The notes: a model not told the origin generated them from the letters alone. A stretch of DNA of 64,000 bases from Streptomyces sp. DSM 15324 (GCF_001514285.1 NZ_KQ949033.1:290093-354092); one strand, 5' to 3'. Positions 1 to 10,289 are shown, counted from the first letter of the stretch. Numbers and translations are program-made.

Positions 1-1243
1 CGCCGGAGACGTACTGCCCGCACGGCGCGAAGTAGATCTGCACCCCGTCCTCCAGGTCGAGCCACTCGCCCTCGACCAGCCTGACCGCGCCGCCCTCCAG
101 CCGGGGCACGCCGCGACGACGGCTCTCCGGCTGGTCCCAGCGCCGCAGATACGGATGGCGCCCCGGCTGCCGGCCGACCGTGGGGTCCGGTTCCCCGGAC
201 AGGCGCACCCGCCGCCCGGGCAGGTCGATCTCGACCACCTGGAGCAGGTCGTGGATCTCACCGCGCCCGTCGGAGGCGTCGTCGCCGATCTCGACGAAGT
301 CGCCGACGTCCAGGTCGAGCTTGTCGTCGCGGCCCAGCGCCTCCAGCGTGACCCAGTCATCGACCGCGGTCAGCGGCAGCACCACCGAGCCGTTCTCGCG
401 CGACCACTTGTACGACGCCTCGCCGGCCTCACCCCCGCGGTGGATCTCCACCCGGTAGAGCTGGTTCTCCGGTCCGCGGTAGCGGGCGTCCGGCGCGACC
501 GCGCAGGGATCGTTCTCGGTCCGCGCCGGCCGCTCGGCGCGCGCGGCGAGCCGGCAGGTGCGGTCCCGCCGCTCGGCGACCCACGCGTCGAACGCTCCCG
601 CGGGGTCACAGCGCTGGTCCTCCCCCAGCTGGAGGGGCAGCACCTCCCAGTCGGCCCGGACCCGCGCCGTGGTGTCGGGCAGCGCGGCGCCGAGCGCGGT
701 CTCCCGCAGCAGGGGGTCCTGGACGGCCGTCACCAGCCGGTCGCGCACCCGCAGGTAGGCGAGGAACGGGCCGGACGGCAGCTCGTCCTCGTCCCGCTCG
801 GCGTCGCGGTGGGCGTACGGCTGGTCCCAGTACGTCCACGCCGGGTCTCTCCCGGTGCTGTCGGCGGTCCTCGCCCCGGCCTTCACGGCCGTGTCCGGGT
901 GGGCGCGCCCCGCGTCGGTCGGCCGGCCGCCGCACTCCTCCACCGCCGGCAGCGGCTCGGGGCGGGTGGCGTCGACCGGGATTCCGTCCACGTAGTAGCG
1001 GCCGGGAGCGATCGTGAGCGAGGCCTTCTCGCCCTCGGCCTCGGGGGCGTACTCGATCCGGAATCCGTCGCCGGGCCCGCCGTGCCGGCCGATCAGGTCG
1101 GCGGCCAGGGCCCGGTCGGCCGCGAGCGCGAGCTCCGCCTGCTCGTTGGCCTCGGCGTCCAGCAGCACCCGGCCCTGCTGGCTGACGACCGCGACGTAGT
1201 GCTCCTGCGGCCGGTACGTCCGACGCGAGAAATCGCCGTGCAT
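1..1243 (-). CDS. DUF6519 CIS-associated protein (3' end outside window)
   Basis: The reading frame opens at an ATG at 1243 and stays open to the window edge, so about 414 residues are visible and the C-terminus is missing. The N-terminus (M-H-G-D-F-S-R-R, then QQGRVLLDAEANEQAE at about residues 22-37) matches the start of DUF6519 proteins, which recur in contractile injection system and phage-tail-like clusters. The rest is acidic and beta-rich, with no signal peptide or membrane segment. It is the last visible gene of the CIS run, 36 bp after the tail-protein-I-like gene. A baseplate or fibre-related structural role is inferred from position; no biochemical function is established for the family. 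Confidence 0.8.
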   Translation of the reverse strand, partial: MHGDFSRRTYRPQEHYVAVVSQQGRVLLDAEANEQAELALAADRALAADLIGRHGGPGDGFRIEYAPEAEGEKASLTIAPGRYYVDGIPVDATRPEPLPAVEECGGRPTDAGRAHPDTAVKAGARTADSTGRDPAWTYWDQPYAHRDAERDEDELPSGPFLAYLRVRDRLVTAVQDPLLRETALGAALPDTTARVRADWEVLPLQLGEDQRCDPAGAFDAWVAERRDRTCRLAARAERPARTENDPCAVAPDARYRGPENQLYRVEIHRGGEAGEASYKWSRENGSVVLPLTAVDDWVTLEALGRDDKLDLDVGDFVEIGDDASDGRGEIHDLLQVVEIDLPGRRVRLSGEPDPTVGRQPGRHPYLRRWDQPESRRRGVPRLEGGAVRLVEGEWLDLEDGVQIYFAPCGQYVSG

Positions 1244-1279
1244 CCTTGCCTTCCCTCCGAATCGTCGAGTGACGTCGTG

Positions 1280-3484
1280 TCAGTTGACCGGGACGGTCCC
1301 GGCGTCCAGGCCGGCCGGCGAGAACTCCGCGAGCCGCGCCCGCAGGTTGTCCTCCCGCTGCGGCTGGAACAGGTCGTGCAGCACCCCCAGCTCGGAGCCG
1401 TCGTCCGCGCCCCGGGCGATCTCCACCGCGCAGGACGGCGCGAGCCGGAGGTAGGCCGGGGCCCCGTACCACCCGGCGGTGAACCGCGGCCGCACCCGCG
1501 CGGCCTCCAGCGAGCGCAACCGGGGCAGGTCCGCCGGGTCCACGTCACCGGACTCGGCGAGCCGCCGCAGGTCCTCCGCGACCAGATCCGGCTGGCAGTG
1601 GTGGCGCGGCGGTGTGCGCGAGCCCGGCGGCACGTAGCAGTACCGCAGGCAGCCGATCCCCCGCCGCGCCACGTGCATCAGGCCGTCGAAGACCGCGTTC
1701 TCGCCCAGCCGGACCGCGTGCGCGTGGACCTCGCCGATCACTGTCGAGCGCCGTACCGTCAGCTCCGCGTGGGCGTGGCGGCAGTCCGGCGCGGACACCG
1801 CCTCGCGGTCCGCGGCCGTCGCGTCCAGCACCGAGTCGGTGACGCACACCGTGACGGGGTCGGTCCCGGCCTCGTCGTTCACCACGAGGATCGACCCGAC
1901 GACGCTGTGCGCGATCTCCACGCACGCCGTGGTGTTCTCCAGCACCAGGCTGGGCTCCTCCGGGTGGGTGGGGCGGCAGTGCGGCTCCAGCGACCATCCG
2001 GGCACCAGCGTCGAGTGCCGTACGACGACCGCGCCCATCGGCCCGGTCACGCTGACCCCGCGGCCGGTGACCAGCAGCCCGTCGAGCACGAACCGCGGCG
2101 GCGGCCGGTCGTCGCCCTCGCGCGGGCGGAGCGCCCGGATCTGCAACGAGTCCGGGCGGTTGCTGTACCAGTCCAGCAGCCGCAGCACCGGCCGCGTGCG
2201 CTCCGCGCCGCGCACCTCCAGCCGGTCCCCCGGCGACAGCACGAACTCCAGCTGCTCCTGGTACGCCCCGGAGTCCGCGATCTCGATCACCGCCTCCGGC
2301 CGGCCGCCGTCGCGGTTGTCGCGCTGCCAGGCCGCGTAGGCCGGCTGGATCCGCTCGAACTCCTCGTGGGGCCCGACCCGGTACACCTTCGCCGCACCCG
2401 GCGTGGTCACGTCCCGCGGGTACTCCCCGCCGCCGAGGTCGGACGGCTGGAGGAAGTGGTAGCTCACCCAGACCCCGCGGCGCGGCGCCGAGCGCGCCCC
2501 GAACACGATCCGCCCGAGCTCCGGGTCGACCACCACCTGGCCGCGCCGCGCCCGGTAGAACCAGCCGGACAGGTCGGCCACCACGATGTCGCCCTGCGGC
2601 ACCGGGTCCGGGTGCCCGTCCCGCCAGATCGCGAAGCTCTTGTCCCGGCCGTAGAAGTCCGGCAGCCGGTCGGCCAGTTCGCGCCGGGTGATCGGCGCCG
2701 GCACGTGCTCCCGTCCCGCGAGGTGCTCCGGGGAGGGCTCGGGCACCGGCCTGGTCGCCAGCGGCACGTCGTTGCCGAGGATCGAGAACGTGAACTGGTT
2801 GCGCGCCCGGTCGATGCAGTACGCCGGTGCGTGGGTCAGCGGCTGCGGCTTCAGCCGCCACACGTACGCCCCGACGTTCGCCGGCCGGTACCGGCCCTGC
2901 CGCCGGGCCGAGCCGATGCGCGCGGCCTCGGCGAACCGGCCCTGCGTCTCGAACGGCCCGCCGATCCCCACCAGGGCCGCGTCGTCGCGCACGTCGACCA
3001 GCCCCGGCGCCGCCCGGGCCCGCCGCACCGCCGCCTCGTCCGAGGACGGGTACAGCCTGATCGGCTGGTCGCGCAGGAGCAGCCGGTGGAACTCGACCGC
3101 CCGCGACGGCCAGTCCGCCACCGACGACGCCAGCTCCTCCAGCATGGGCAGCGTCCCCTTGCGCCGCCGGGACGCGACCGTCGCGGCGACGTCCCGGCGC
3201 GGCGCCAGCCGGGCCACCAACCGGTCGGTGGCCGCCGTCGCGAGCGCCTCCTCGTGCCCGGGCAGCAGCCGGTAGCCCACCAGATCGCCCAGATAGGGAA
3301 CGGCCCAGCTCTCGGCCGTCTCCACGAACCAGTTGTCGTACAGCCGCTCCAGGTCGCTCTGCACCAGGTCGACCTGTTCGCCGATCACCGCGAGCAGCGC
3401 CCGCAGCGCGGCCCCGTGGCCGGCGTCGGTCTTGCGGATGTGCAGCGCGATCAGCTCGCTCAGTCGGTCCGGCCTGCGGCTCAC
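1280..3484 (-). CDS. Tail protein I-like baseplate/fibre-attachment protein of the CIS
   Basis: A 734-residue protein. The GTG start at 3484 is chosen because a GGAGGT lies 8 nt upstream and the start overlaps the preceding stop (GTGA). The first ~200 residues (SRRPDRLSELIALHIRKTD, then YLGDLVGYRLL) resemble phage P2 tail protein I, which caps the baseplate wedge and carries fibres. The middle and C-terminal parts are beta-rich with valine-spaced repeats (about residues 430-600, for example VVVRHSTLVPGW, LVLENTTACVEI, VTVCVTDSVL) suggesting a short beta-solenoid. It follows the two gpJ-like genes as expected for a wedge component. The whole protein is much longer than P2 gpI (about 180 residues), so the C-terminal two thirds are lineage-specific. 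Confidence 0.75.
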   Translation of the reverse strand: MSRRPDRLSELIALHIRKTDAGHGAALRALLAVIGEQVDLVQSDLERLYDNWFVETAESWAVPYLGDLVGYRLLPGHEEALATAATDRLVARLAPRRDVAATVASRRRKGTLPMLEELASSVADWPSRAVEFHRLLLRDQPIRLYPSSDEAAVRRARAAPGLVDVRDDAALVGIGGPFETQGRFAEAARIGSARRQGRYRPANVGAYVWRLKPQPLTHAPAYCIDRARNQFTFSILGNDVPLATRPVPEPSPEHLAGREHVPAPITRRELADRLPDFYGRDKSFAIWRDGHPDPVPQGDIVVADLSGWFYRARRGQVVVDPELGRIVFGARSAPRRGVWVSYHFLQPSDLGGGEYPRDVTTPGAAKVYRVGPHEEFERIQPAYAAWQRDNRDGGRPEAVIEIADSGAYQEQLEFVLSPGDRLEVRGAERTRPVLRLLDWYSNRPDSLQIRALRPREGDDRPPPRFVLDGLLVTGRGVSVTGPMGAVVVRHSTLVPGWSLEPHCRPTHPEEPSLVLENTTACVEIAHSVVGSILVVNDEAGTDPVTVCVTDSVLDATAADREAVSAPDCRHAHAELTVRRSTVIGEVHAHAVRLGENAVFDGLMHVARRGIGCLRYCYVPPGSRTPPRHHCQPDLVAEDLRRLAESGDVDPADLPRLRSLEAARVRPRFTAGWYGAPAYLRLAPSCAVEIARGADDGSELGVLHDLFQPQREDNLRARLAEFSPAGLDAGTVPVN

Positions 3485-6400
3485 CCGCGTACCTCCTTCA
3501 GGATCAGCGTGGTCGGGACGGCGGGGGACAGCAGCACCAGCTGCGCGGGCCGGACGCCGGCGAACACCACCACACGGCTGCCCGCCGGCAGCGGCTCGGC
3601 CGGGGGCAGACCCGGGTTCAGCCGCAGCAGCTCGGCGACCGTGATGCCGGCCTGCGCGGCGACCGAGGTCAGCGACTCGCGGTAGGACGCGGGGTCGCCG
3701 CCCTCGGGCGCCCGTACGTCGTGGTACTCGACCGTGTGGGCCGCCGGCCGGGCCGGCACCGTGGCGTTCGCCGTGGTCAGCGTGGCCGCCAGGTCCCGGA
3801 GCCCGGCAGGCGTCATGCTGCCCGGGACACCGGCGAACACGTCCACGTCGACGTACTCGACGCCCGGCACCGCCTGCGCGGCGGCGATCGCCTCGGACAG
3901 GTACGCGCTCTGGCCCAGTTCGCGGTGGTCGAACCCGAGCCGTTCCAGCAGCGCGCGTCGTACCTGCGGCTCCACCAGGTCGTAGGAGTGGTCCGGCGCG
4001 ATCCTCAGCCCGGCCGACATCACCAGCAGCACCAGCTCGCGCACGTCCACCCGGACCGGCAGCTGCGGGTCGCCGTACAGGGCGAGCGCGGAGCGCAGCG
4101 AGCGGACGATCTCGCCGTCCTCGTCCAGGGTGATGTCCCCGGCGCCCGCGATGGTGACGTGCATCAGCTCGCGGCCGGCGTAGATCCGCCGGGCCGCGGC
4201 CCGGCCGATCCCGGCCCGCGACCGGGTGAAGTCCTCGTAGTCGGTGATCCCGACCAGCCGGTCCAGCGCCGCCACCGCGAGCGGGATCTGCCGCCGGGTC
4301 TGCCGCAGCCCGTCCGGGTCGGCCCCGCCGCCGGCCGGCAGCGGGTTGGTGACCCCGGTGACGCCCAGCGGGCGGGTCAGCGGCGTGGTCACGGTGCCCG
4401 CGGCGACATTGCCCGCGGCGCCGATCCCCACCCGGTAGCGGGCCCGGACGTTCTCGTGGCCGGTGGACAGCCGTGCGCCGTGCACACCGTCGCCGAAGCC
4501 GACCGTCGTGCGGCCGTCCTCGCCGGTGCCGGTGACGTAGACCTTCGCGGTCGGCGGCTGCCCGGCGAGGCTGTCCACCTCCTGCCACAGCACCCCGTCG
4601 ACCCGTACCTGGAGCGTGCTGCGGGCGCCGCGCGGGTTGTCGGCCGGCAGCCAGGTCAGCGGTGCGGCGAACAGCGTGAAGCTCTGCCCGGCCTGCCCCG
4701 CGTCGCCGGTGCCGACCGGTTCGTCCCGGGTGGCGCCGGCGTCGGCCCGTACGACGTTGCCGTGGATCGTCACCGTCGTACGGCGGTAGCTGTACGCCAG
4801 CGGTCCGGCGAGGGTGAGCGTGGTGTGGACCGGCTCGCCGGGCCTGGCCGGGTCGACGGCGTGGGAGACACCGGCGACCATCGCGAGTTCGGCGGCCCGC
4901 ACCCCGGGGGTGGCCGGGATGTCGGTGCGCTCGCCGGCCACGATCACCCAGCGGCCCGGTTCCAGCTCGTCGTACAGCTCGGCCAGCTCGACGACCGTGC
5001 CGGCCACGTCCTCGGGGATCGGCTCGGTGGCGACGGTGAGCGGCTCGCCGCCCGCGTACACCGTGGTCCTGCGGATCTGCGACAGCTGGGTGTCCTCGGG
5101 GCCGAGCCACGCGTCCGCCAGGGTCAGCTCGGTGACCTTGCCGGTGATGCCGAAGTCGGCCTGGGAGACCACCCGGGCGCTCTCGACGCGGGTGATCAGC
5201 CGCTGGAGCGACGGCACGGCGCCGGGCCGCTCGACGACGACCCAGCTCTGCGGCCCGATGCCCGGGTACACGGCGTCCAGGACGAGGACCTTCGCCGACA
5301 CCGTGCTGGTGGTGGTCAGCGCGACCGTGGCCCGGTCCGGGTCGTCGGTCCGCTCGGCCCGGCCGAGGACGACGTTGACGCCGCCGTGGGTGGTGGTCTC
5401 CTCGTCGCCGGGCTGGAGGTCCTCGACGACCGGCGCCGGGTCGGTGCCGAAGGCCGGGGCGACCTCGACGGTGATCCTGCCGTGCGGTGTTCCGCTGTCC
5501 GGCTTCGGTCCGGTGAACGTCACCGTGCGCGCGACCTCGTTGCCCCAGCACTGCAGGGTCACGGTGGCCGGTGCGCCGGCCGGTGTCGTGGTGGTGACCC
5601 AGACGCCCAGCGGCCCCACCTGGACGAAACCGTCGAACGGCAGCGGCTGGGCGTCGCCGACCGGGCTGCCCGACTCGATCCACCGGGGGACGAGTGTCTT
5701 CGGCCTGCCGTCCTCGTACTCGACGGTGAGCGTGAGCGATTTCGATCCGGTCAGCGGCCAGTCGACGTACCCGACGATCCGCCCGTTCCGGTCGTACTGC
5801 GGCTGTTGCGGCGCGGTCGCGCCGAACGGCGTCGCCACCGTGCGCATCGCCTGGAGTCCGGCGAGCGGCAGCGGCCTGGTGAGGTGGACGTGGCGCCAGG
5901 CCTCGTACAGCGAGGCGAGCCGCGGGTCGAGCGCGGTCAGCAGGCGGACACCGGCGTCGGAGCCGGTGCCGAACACGTTCGCCGGGTCCAGCCGCAGCGC
6001 GCGGGCGGACGACGGCTGGGGCGTGGGCGGCTTGCGCAGCGAGCCGAGCAGCGCGGCCAGTCCGAGCAGTGCGGGGTCCTCGGAGCGGGCCAGGGCGAGC
6101 CGGTCGAACAGGGTCGGGTTCCCGTCGTCCGCCGGGGGCCGGTCCTGCTCGGGCTCCAGCAGGCCGGCCTGCGCGCGCATCGCGCTCAGGTCCGTGCGCA
6201 GCGCGGCGAGGAAGCCGTGCACCGCCGGGTAGGGGGCTGCCGCCGCCAGCGACTCCTCCAGCAGGTGCAGCGCGGTGTCGAGCGCCCGCGCGAACCCGGT
6301 CGGGGTGGTGATCGCGTCCGGGTCGCCGCCGTCCCCGTCGAGGCCGGGGGTGCCGCCGGGGACGGCTCCGACGGCGGGCTCCGCCGGCAGCCGGTCGCGC

Positions 6401-7272
6401 AGCGGCACGAGGACGGTGTCGACATAGCGCCGGACGATCCGGCTGTCGCGGTACGTGTCGTCCGCCGCCAGCTCGGCGACCTTGTGCCGGAACCCGTCCT
6501 CCAGGGCGGCGAGCGTCGGCGGTTTCGCGCCCGGCATCAGCACCGAGGTGATCCCCTCGGCCGCGTCGACGGTGCTCGTCTGCACCACGTCGAGCGCCTG
6601 CCGCCCCGGTTCGGTGCCGAACACGAACAGCAGCCGGTCACCGGTCTGCAGCCGCGCCCCCGCGCCGGCCAGGTGCACCTCGCGCCGGTCGATCGTGCGG
6701 TCCGCCCGCAGCCGTACCGGGTAGGGCCGCCGCAGCCGCACCTTCAGGTCGTTCCAGGCCGACCGGGCCGCGAGGTCCTCGACGGTCTCGAAGGACTGCG
6801 GCTCCTCGCCCGTGCCCGGCACGCTCTGCGCCCGCGACCCGGCGGGGATCGTCACCGCGCGGTCGCGGTCCACCTGGTAGGCGAGGTACACGCCCGCGCC
6901 GACGCCGGGCCGCGGCGTGTGCCCCAGCAGCCGGCCGAACAGCAGCAGCGAGTCCGCCCGGGTCGCGGTGCGCAGGTAGCCCTCGTTCGCCACCCGCTCG
7001 GTGTGGAACCCGAGCAGGTCGCCCAGCACCGCCCACGCGTCCAGCCAGGCGAGCGCCGGGTCGTCCGGGGTGCGCACCAGCAGGTCGCGCAGCTCCGGGT
7101 AGGCCGGGCCGGACAGCCGCGCCAGCGTCGACGACCAGAACGCGTGGTGGTCGCCGGTCCGGTACGCGATCTGCGGCAGCCCCGGCGGGTTCACCCGGCT
7201 GAACGGCGTCTGCAGCCCCGTTCCGGTGCAGCAGTCCCCGCCTGCGGCGCCGCATCGGCAGCCCCCGGTCAT
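3481..7272 (-). CDS. Second baseplate J/gp47-like wedge protein (Afp12-like position)
   Basis: A 1263-residue protein. The ATG at 7272 overlaps the upstream stop (ATGA) and has a GGGGGAGG ribosome site. The N-terminus has a Cys-rich start (CRCGAAGGDCC) and then the family region with TPDDPALAWLDAWAVLGDLL and FHTERVANEGYL, typical of putative baseplate assembly proteins. The C-terminal part (GDGVHGARLSTG, ARYRVGIGAAGNVAAGTV, NPLPAGGGADPD) is the baseplate J core. The last ~70 residues hold a LysM-like stretch (SVAAQAGITVAELLRLNPGL, then LPAGSRVVV), unusual for gpJ. In T4 and Afp such proteins form the baseplate wedge that triggers sheath contraction. It is the larger of two paralogues in tandem. 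Confidence 0.88.
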   Translation of the reverse strand: MTGGCRCGAAGGDCCTGTGLQTPFSRVNPPGLPQIAYRTGDHHAFWSSTLARLSGPAYPELRDLLVRTPDDPALAWLDAWAVLGDLLGFHTERVANEGYLRTATRADSLLLFGRLLGHTPRPGVGAGVYLAYQVDRDRAVTIPAGSRAQSVPGTGEEPQSFETVEDLAARSAWNDLKVRLRRPYPVRLRADRTIDRREVHLAGAGARLQTGDRLLFVFGTEPGRQALDVVQTSTVDAAEGITSVLMPGAKPPTLAALEDGFRHKVAELAADDTYRDSRIVRRYVDTVLVPLRDRLPAEPAVGAVPGGTPGLDGDGGDPDAITTPTGFARALDTALHLLEESLAAAAPYPAVHGFLAALRTDLSAMRAQAGLLEPEQDRPPADDGNPTLFDRLALARSEDPALLGLAALLGSLRKPPTPQPSSARALRLDPANVFGTGSDAGVRLLTALDPRLASLYEAWRHVHLTRPLPLAGLQAMRTVATPFGATAPQQPQYDRNGRIVGYVDWPLTGSKSLTLTVEYEDGRPKTLVPRWIESGSPVGDAQPLPFDGFVQVGPLGVWVTTTTPAGAPATVTLQCWGNEVARTVTFTGPKPDSGTPHGRITVEVAPAFGTDPAPVVEDLQPGDEETTTHGGVNVVLGRAERTDDPDRATVALTTTSTVSAKVLVLDAVYPGIGPQSWVVVERPGAVPSLQRLITRVESARVVSQADFGITGKVTELTLADAWLGPEDTQLSQIRRTTVYAGGEPLTVATEPIPEDVAGTVVELAELYDELEPGRWVIVAGERTDIPATPGVRAAELAMVAGVSHAVDPARPGEPVHTTLTLAGPLAYSYRRTTVTIHGNVVRADAGATRDEPVGTGDAGQAGQSFTLFAAPLTWLPADNPRGARSTLQVRVDGVLWQEVDSLAGQPPTAKVYVTGTGEDGRTTVGFGDGVHGARLSTGHENVRARYRVGIGAAGNVAAGTVTTPLTRPLGVTGVTNPLPAGGGADPDGLRQTRRQIPLAVAALDRLVGITDYEDFTRSRAGIGRAAARRIYAGRELMHVTIAGAGDITLDEDGEIVRSLRSALALYGDPQLPVRVDVRELVLLVMSAGLRIAPDHSYDLVEPQVRRALLERLGFDHRELGQSAYLSEAIAAAQAVPGVEYVDVDVFAGVPGSMTPAGLRDLAATLTTANATVPARPAAHTVEYHDVRAPEGGDPASYRESLTSVAAQAGITVAELLRLNPGLPPAEPLPAGSRVVVFAGVRPAQLVLLSPAVPTTLILKEVRG

Positions 7273-10200
7273 CGGCCTCCCCCGATCTCGATGTGCAGCC
7301 GGCCGTTCTCCGGCCGGTCGCGGTCGTCGTCCAGCTGTGCGACCTCCAGCGGCCCGATCCGCAGGAGCCCGTCGTCCAGCTCGCCGGCGTCCGGCGCGAA
7401 CAGCCTCCGCAGCCGGGTCACCAGCACGCTCGTCACGCCGGGTACGGCGGCCGCCGCCGCGACCACCCGGCTGATCCGCACCGGATCGCCGAACGTCACC
7501 CCGTCCGGCGCGAACAGGGCCAGCACCCTCCGCCGCACCGCGTCGCGCACATGACCGCGCTGGTGGCCGGCGGCGGCACACACCCGCAGCTCCAGGTCGA
7601 CGGGGACCGCGGTCGCCGGCTGCACGACCACGTCGTGCCCGATCCGCCGTACGCCGTCCAGCGTGTGCGCGACCAGGGCCAGCAGCCGCGCGCCCGGGAC
7701 CCCGGTGCCGAGGGCGTCGACCGCGACGTGCACCTCCTGGCCGCTGCCGGTCCAGCGCAGGTCGGCCGCCGCCCGCTGTACCCCCGGCACCGCCGAGGCC
7801 AGCGCGGCGTAGTCGTCCGCGGTCACCGCCCGGAGCCTGACCCGGTGCGGCTGGAGCGGCGCCAGGCGTCGCACCTCGTCGAGGGCCTCCGGCTCGCTCC
7901 CGCCGCGCGCGGGCAGCGGGTTGCGCACCAGCGTGACGGCGTCGTCGTGGCCGTCGCACAGCACCAGGTGCCCGATCGCCTCGGCCCCGACATTGCCCCC
8001 GACGCCGTTGCCGACCCGGTGGCGGACCGCGATCCGCCCGCCCGCCGGGAGCGGCGCGCCCTGCACGCCGTCGCCGAAGCGCAGGGTCAGCCGGCCGTCC
8101 TCCTCGGTCTCGCCGACGAACGCCTTGGTGTCCGGGGTCGCGGTCAGCAGGTCGCGGCGCGGCGTCCACGTGCCCGCCGGTGTGCCGTCGGGTGTACGCG
8201 CCGTGACGGTGACCGCGGGCAGCGCGGCGCGGGGGTCCTGGCTGAGCGCGGCCGACGCGGGGCCGGCCAGCCGCGGGTCGTCGGCCCGCAGGCCGTCGGT
8301 GTACGCCGGACCCCAGGTCTGGGCGAGTTCCTCCGGCAGCCAGTCGCCCAGCACCTCGCCGTCGCGTGCCCGGCGGGACAGCCGTGCCAGCCGCCGGATC
8401 TTCGCGCCCAGCAGGGCTTCGTGGCGCAGGAGCAGATCGCGCAGCGCCCGTGCCTCGTCGTGGGCGAGGCCGAGCCGGTCCAGCGTCTCCTGACCGAACA
8501 GGAGCCGCAGTTCGGCGATCTCCCGCTCGGTCAGCGGCCGGGCCGCGCGCCACAGCGCGGTGAGCCGCGCCCCGGCCCGCGCCGCGATGCCGTCGAGCAG
8601 GTCCGCCTGCGCGGCCGAGACCCGTGCCGGGTCCGGGTACGCCGTCCGGTGCGTCACCGGCCCGTCGGCCGGCTCGGGGCGGAACGGCTCCACCGTGCCG
8701 GGGTAGGTGAGCTGGGCCAGGAGCGTGTCCAGGCTCGCCGCCTGGTCGGCCGCGGGCGCCGTGTCGTCCAGCCCGCACCGGTCCAGCGCCGCCGGGCCGA
8801 CCACCGCGCGCAGGGTCGTGACCTGCTCCGCGGTGAGCTGCTCCCCGCGCCGGGCCAGCGTCATCAGCGCCACGACGGCCTCCCCTGCGGGCCCCCGCTC
8901 GGGACGGTCGGGACAGCAGCCGGGGTCGCACACCAGCGCCGGCGCCGGCTCCGCCGGGACGTCGTACTCCTCCGGGAGCCCGCCGCAGAACGTCAGGTCG
9001 CGCCCGTGGTCGACCAGGACGACGTTGCCCCGCGCGACCGTCACGTCGGCCAGCCGCTCGCAGGCCGGGCCGCCCGTCGTAGTCAGACAGGCGGCGAAGT
9101 CCAGCGCGTCCTCGTCCGCCCAGGTCACCTCCACGACCGCCCGGTCGTAGAGCGCGTCGCACGCGGGCGTCACCGACGTGAGCCGCACCACCTGACGGTG
9201 GGTCGGGTCGGCGTCGGCCGCCGCCCCGGTGCGCGGGCCGAGCACCTCCTCGATCACCAGCAGGTCACCGGGCACCAGGGACAGCCCCTCGTCGACGAGC
9301 GTCGCCGAGGTCGCGCCCCTGGGCAGACAGCACTCCTCGTCGCCCCAGGTGTGGAACCGGATCCGGTTGTGCGTCGGCCGCAGCTCGGTCTCCCCGCTCG
9401 CGAGGGGTTCGAAGACATCGGTCCGCACGGCGGGCGGCAGGGCGGACAGCGCCGCCTCCGTCAGGACGGCCCCCAGCTCCGGCCGCTCCACCGGGTCCAC
9501 CCGGCTGACGTCGATCGCCGCGAACCGGAACGTGCCCGGCCGCAGTGTCACCTCGTCGTCCACGCTCAGCGTCACCGCGGCGCGCGCGTTGCACCCGTCG
9601 TGCATCGGGTAGTCGATCAGCCGGACGTGCCGGCGCACCGACGTCCGCCGCCGCGCGGTGTGCAGGTACGCCTCGGTCGCCACCGCGTCCAGCTGGTACT
9701 CCAGCTGGTCACCGACGTACGCCAGCAGTTCGATCACGGTCGTCCCGAGGTCCGGCACATGCCGCTCGACCCAGGTGGGCGCGACCAGCGTCATCCGGTC
9801 CAGCAGCTGGCGGCGCAGCGTGGCGTAGTCCCGCGCCGTGTAGTCGATCACCGGTGCCGGCCGGGCCGCGGGCGCCGTGCCGCACCCGCAGGGGCGCTCC
9901 GACGGGGCCGGGCAGCGGGGGTGGAAGACGAAGTCGGCGCGGGAGTAGCGCGGGTCGAACCCGGCCCTCGGCTCGGTCCCCGGCCGGCCCTGAGCGTCCG
10001 GCTCCACCACGGACAGGGTGTACGGCGAGGTGTCGCCGGTGCGGTCGACCACGACGACGGCCCGGTCGTCCAGGTCCGCGTCCTCCGCGCGTTCGACCGT
10101 CACCTCGGTGACGTGCACGCCGGTGACCCTGCGGCCGCCGTCGATCCGGATGTGGCCCGGGGTGAGCCGCTCCGGCGCCTTGCCGAGGAACGTCACCACC

Positions 10201-10289
10201 AGGGTGCGCCCGTCGTCCTGGGCCTCCACGGCATCGATGCCGTCGAGCCGCGCGGCGCGGACGTCCCGGCGCCGGTGCCCGGTGTTCAT
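7269..10289 (-). CDS. Baseplate J/gp47-like wedge protein (Afp11-like position)
   Basis: A 1006-residue protein starting at an ATG (10289) that overlaps the gp25 stop. Residues ~150-230 contain the recognisable wedge motif region (DYTARDYATLRRQLLDRM; VPDLGTTVIELLAYVGDQL; DAVATEAYLHTARRR). Around residues 700-790 is the second conserved block (LRFGDGVQGAPLPAGG, VRHRVGNGVGGNVGAEAIG, NPLPARGGSEPEALDEV). These match the baseplate J-like family that with gp25 builds the wedges around the hub. There is an N-terminal extension of ~130 residues with an immunoglobulin-like feel and a Cys cluster (PCGCG). Gene order gp25-J-J is the standard eCIS order, which supports the call. Confidence 0.9.
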   Translation of the reverse strand: MNTGHRRRDVRAARLDGIDAVEAQDDGRTLVVTFLGKAPERLTPGHIRIDGGRRVTGVHVTEVTVERAEDADLDDRAVVVVDRTGDTSPYTLSVVEPDAQGRPGTEPRAGFDPRYSRADFVFHPRCPAPSERPCGCGTAPAARPAPVIDYTARDYATLRRQLLDRMTLVAPTWVERHVPDLGTTVIELLAYVGDQLEYQLDAVATEAYLHTARRRTSVRRHVRLIDYPMHDGCNARAAVTLSVDDEVTLRPGTFRFAAIDVSRVDPVERPELGAVLTEAALSALPPAVRTDVFEPLASGETELRPTHNRIRFHTWGDEECCLPRGATSATLVDEGLSLVPGDLLVIEEVLGPRTGAAADADPTHRQVVRLTSVTPACDALYDRAVVEVTWADEDALDFAACLTTTGGPACERLADVTVARGNVVLVDHGRDLTFCGGLPEEYDVPAEPAPALVCDPGCCPDRPERGPAGEAVVALMTLARRGEQLTAEQVTTLRAVVGPAALDRCGLDDTAPAADQAASLDTLLAQLTYPGTVEPFRPEPADGPVTHRTAYPDPARVSAAQADLLDGIAARAGARLTALWRAARPLTEREIAELRLLFGQETLDRLGLAHDEARALRDLLLRHEALLGAKIRRLARLSRRARDGEVLGDWLPEELAQTWGPAYTDGLRADDPRLAGPASAALSQDPRAALPAVTVTARTPDGTPAGTWTPRRDLLTATPDTKAFVGETEEDGRLTLRFGDGVQGAPLPAGGRIAVRHRVGNGVGGNVGAEAIGHLVLCDGHDDAVTLVRNPLPARGGSEPEALDEVRRLAPLQPHRVRLRAVTADDYAALASAVPGVQRAAADLRWTGSGQEVHVAVDALGTGVPGARLLALVAHTLDGVRRIGHDVVVQPATAVPVDLELRVCAAAGHQRGHVRDAVRRRVLALFAPDGVTFGDPVRISRVVAAAAAVPGVTSVLVTRLRRLFAPDAGELDDGLLRIGPLEVAQLDDDRDRPENGRLHIEIGGGR

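Noticed and set aside
155..3685. A long plus-strand open frame opposite the baseplate genes
   Set aside because: Its product is a Pro/Arg/Val-rich string with no family, no ribosome site and no start context; it mirrors the high-GC codon bias of the minus-strand CIS genes.
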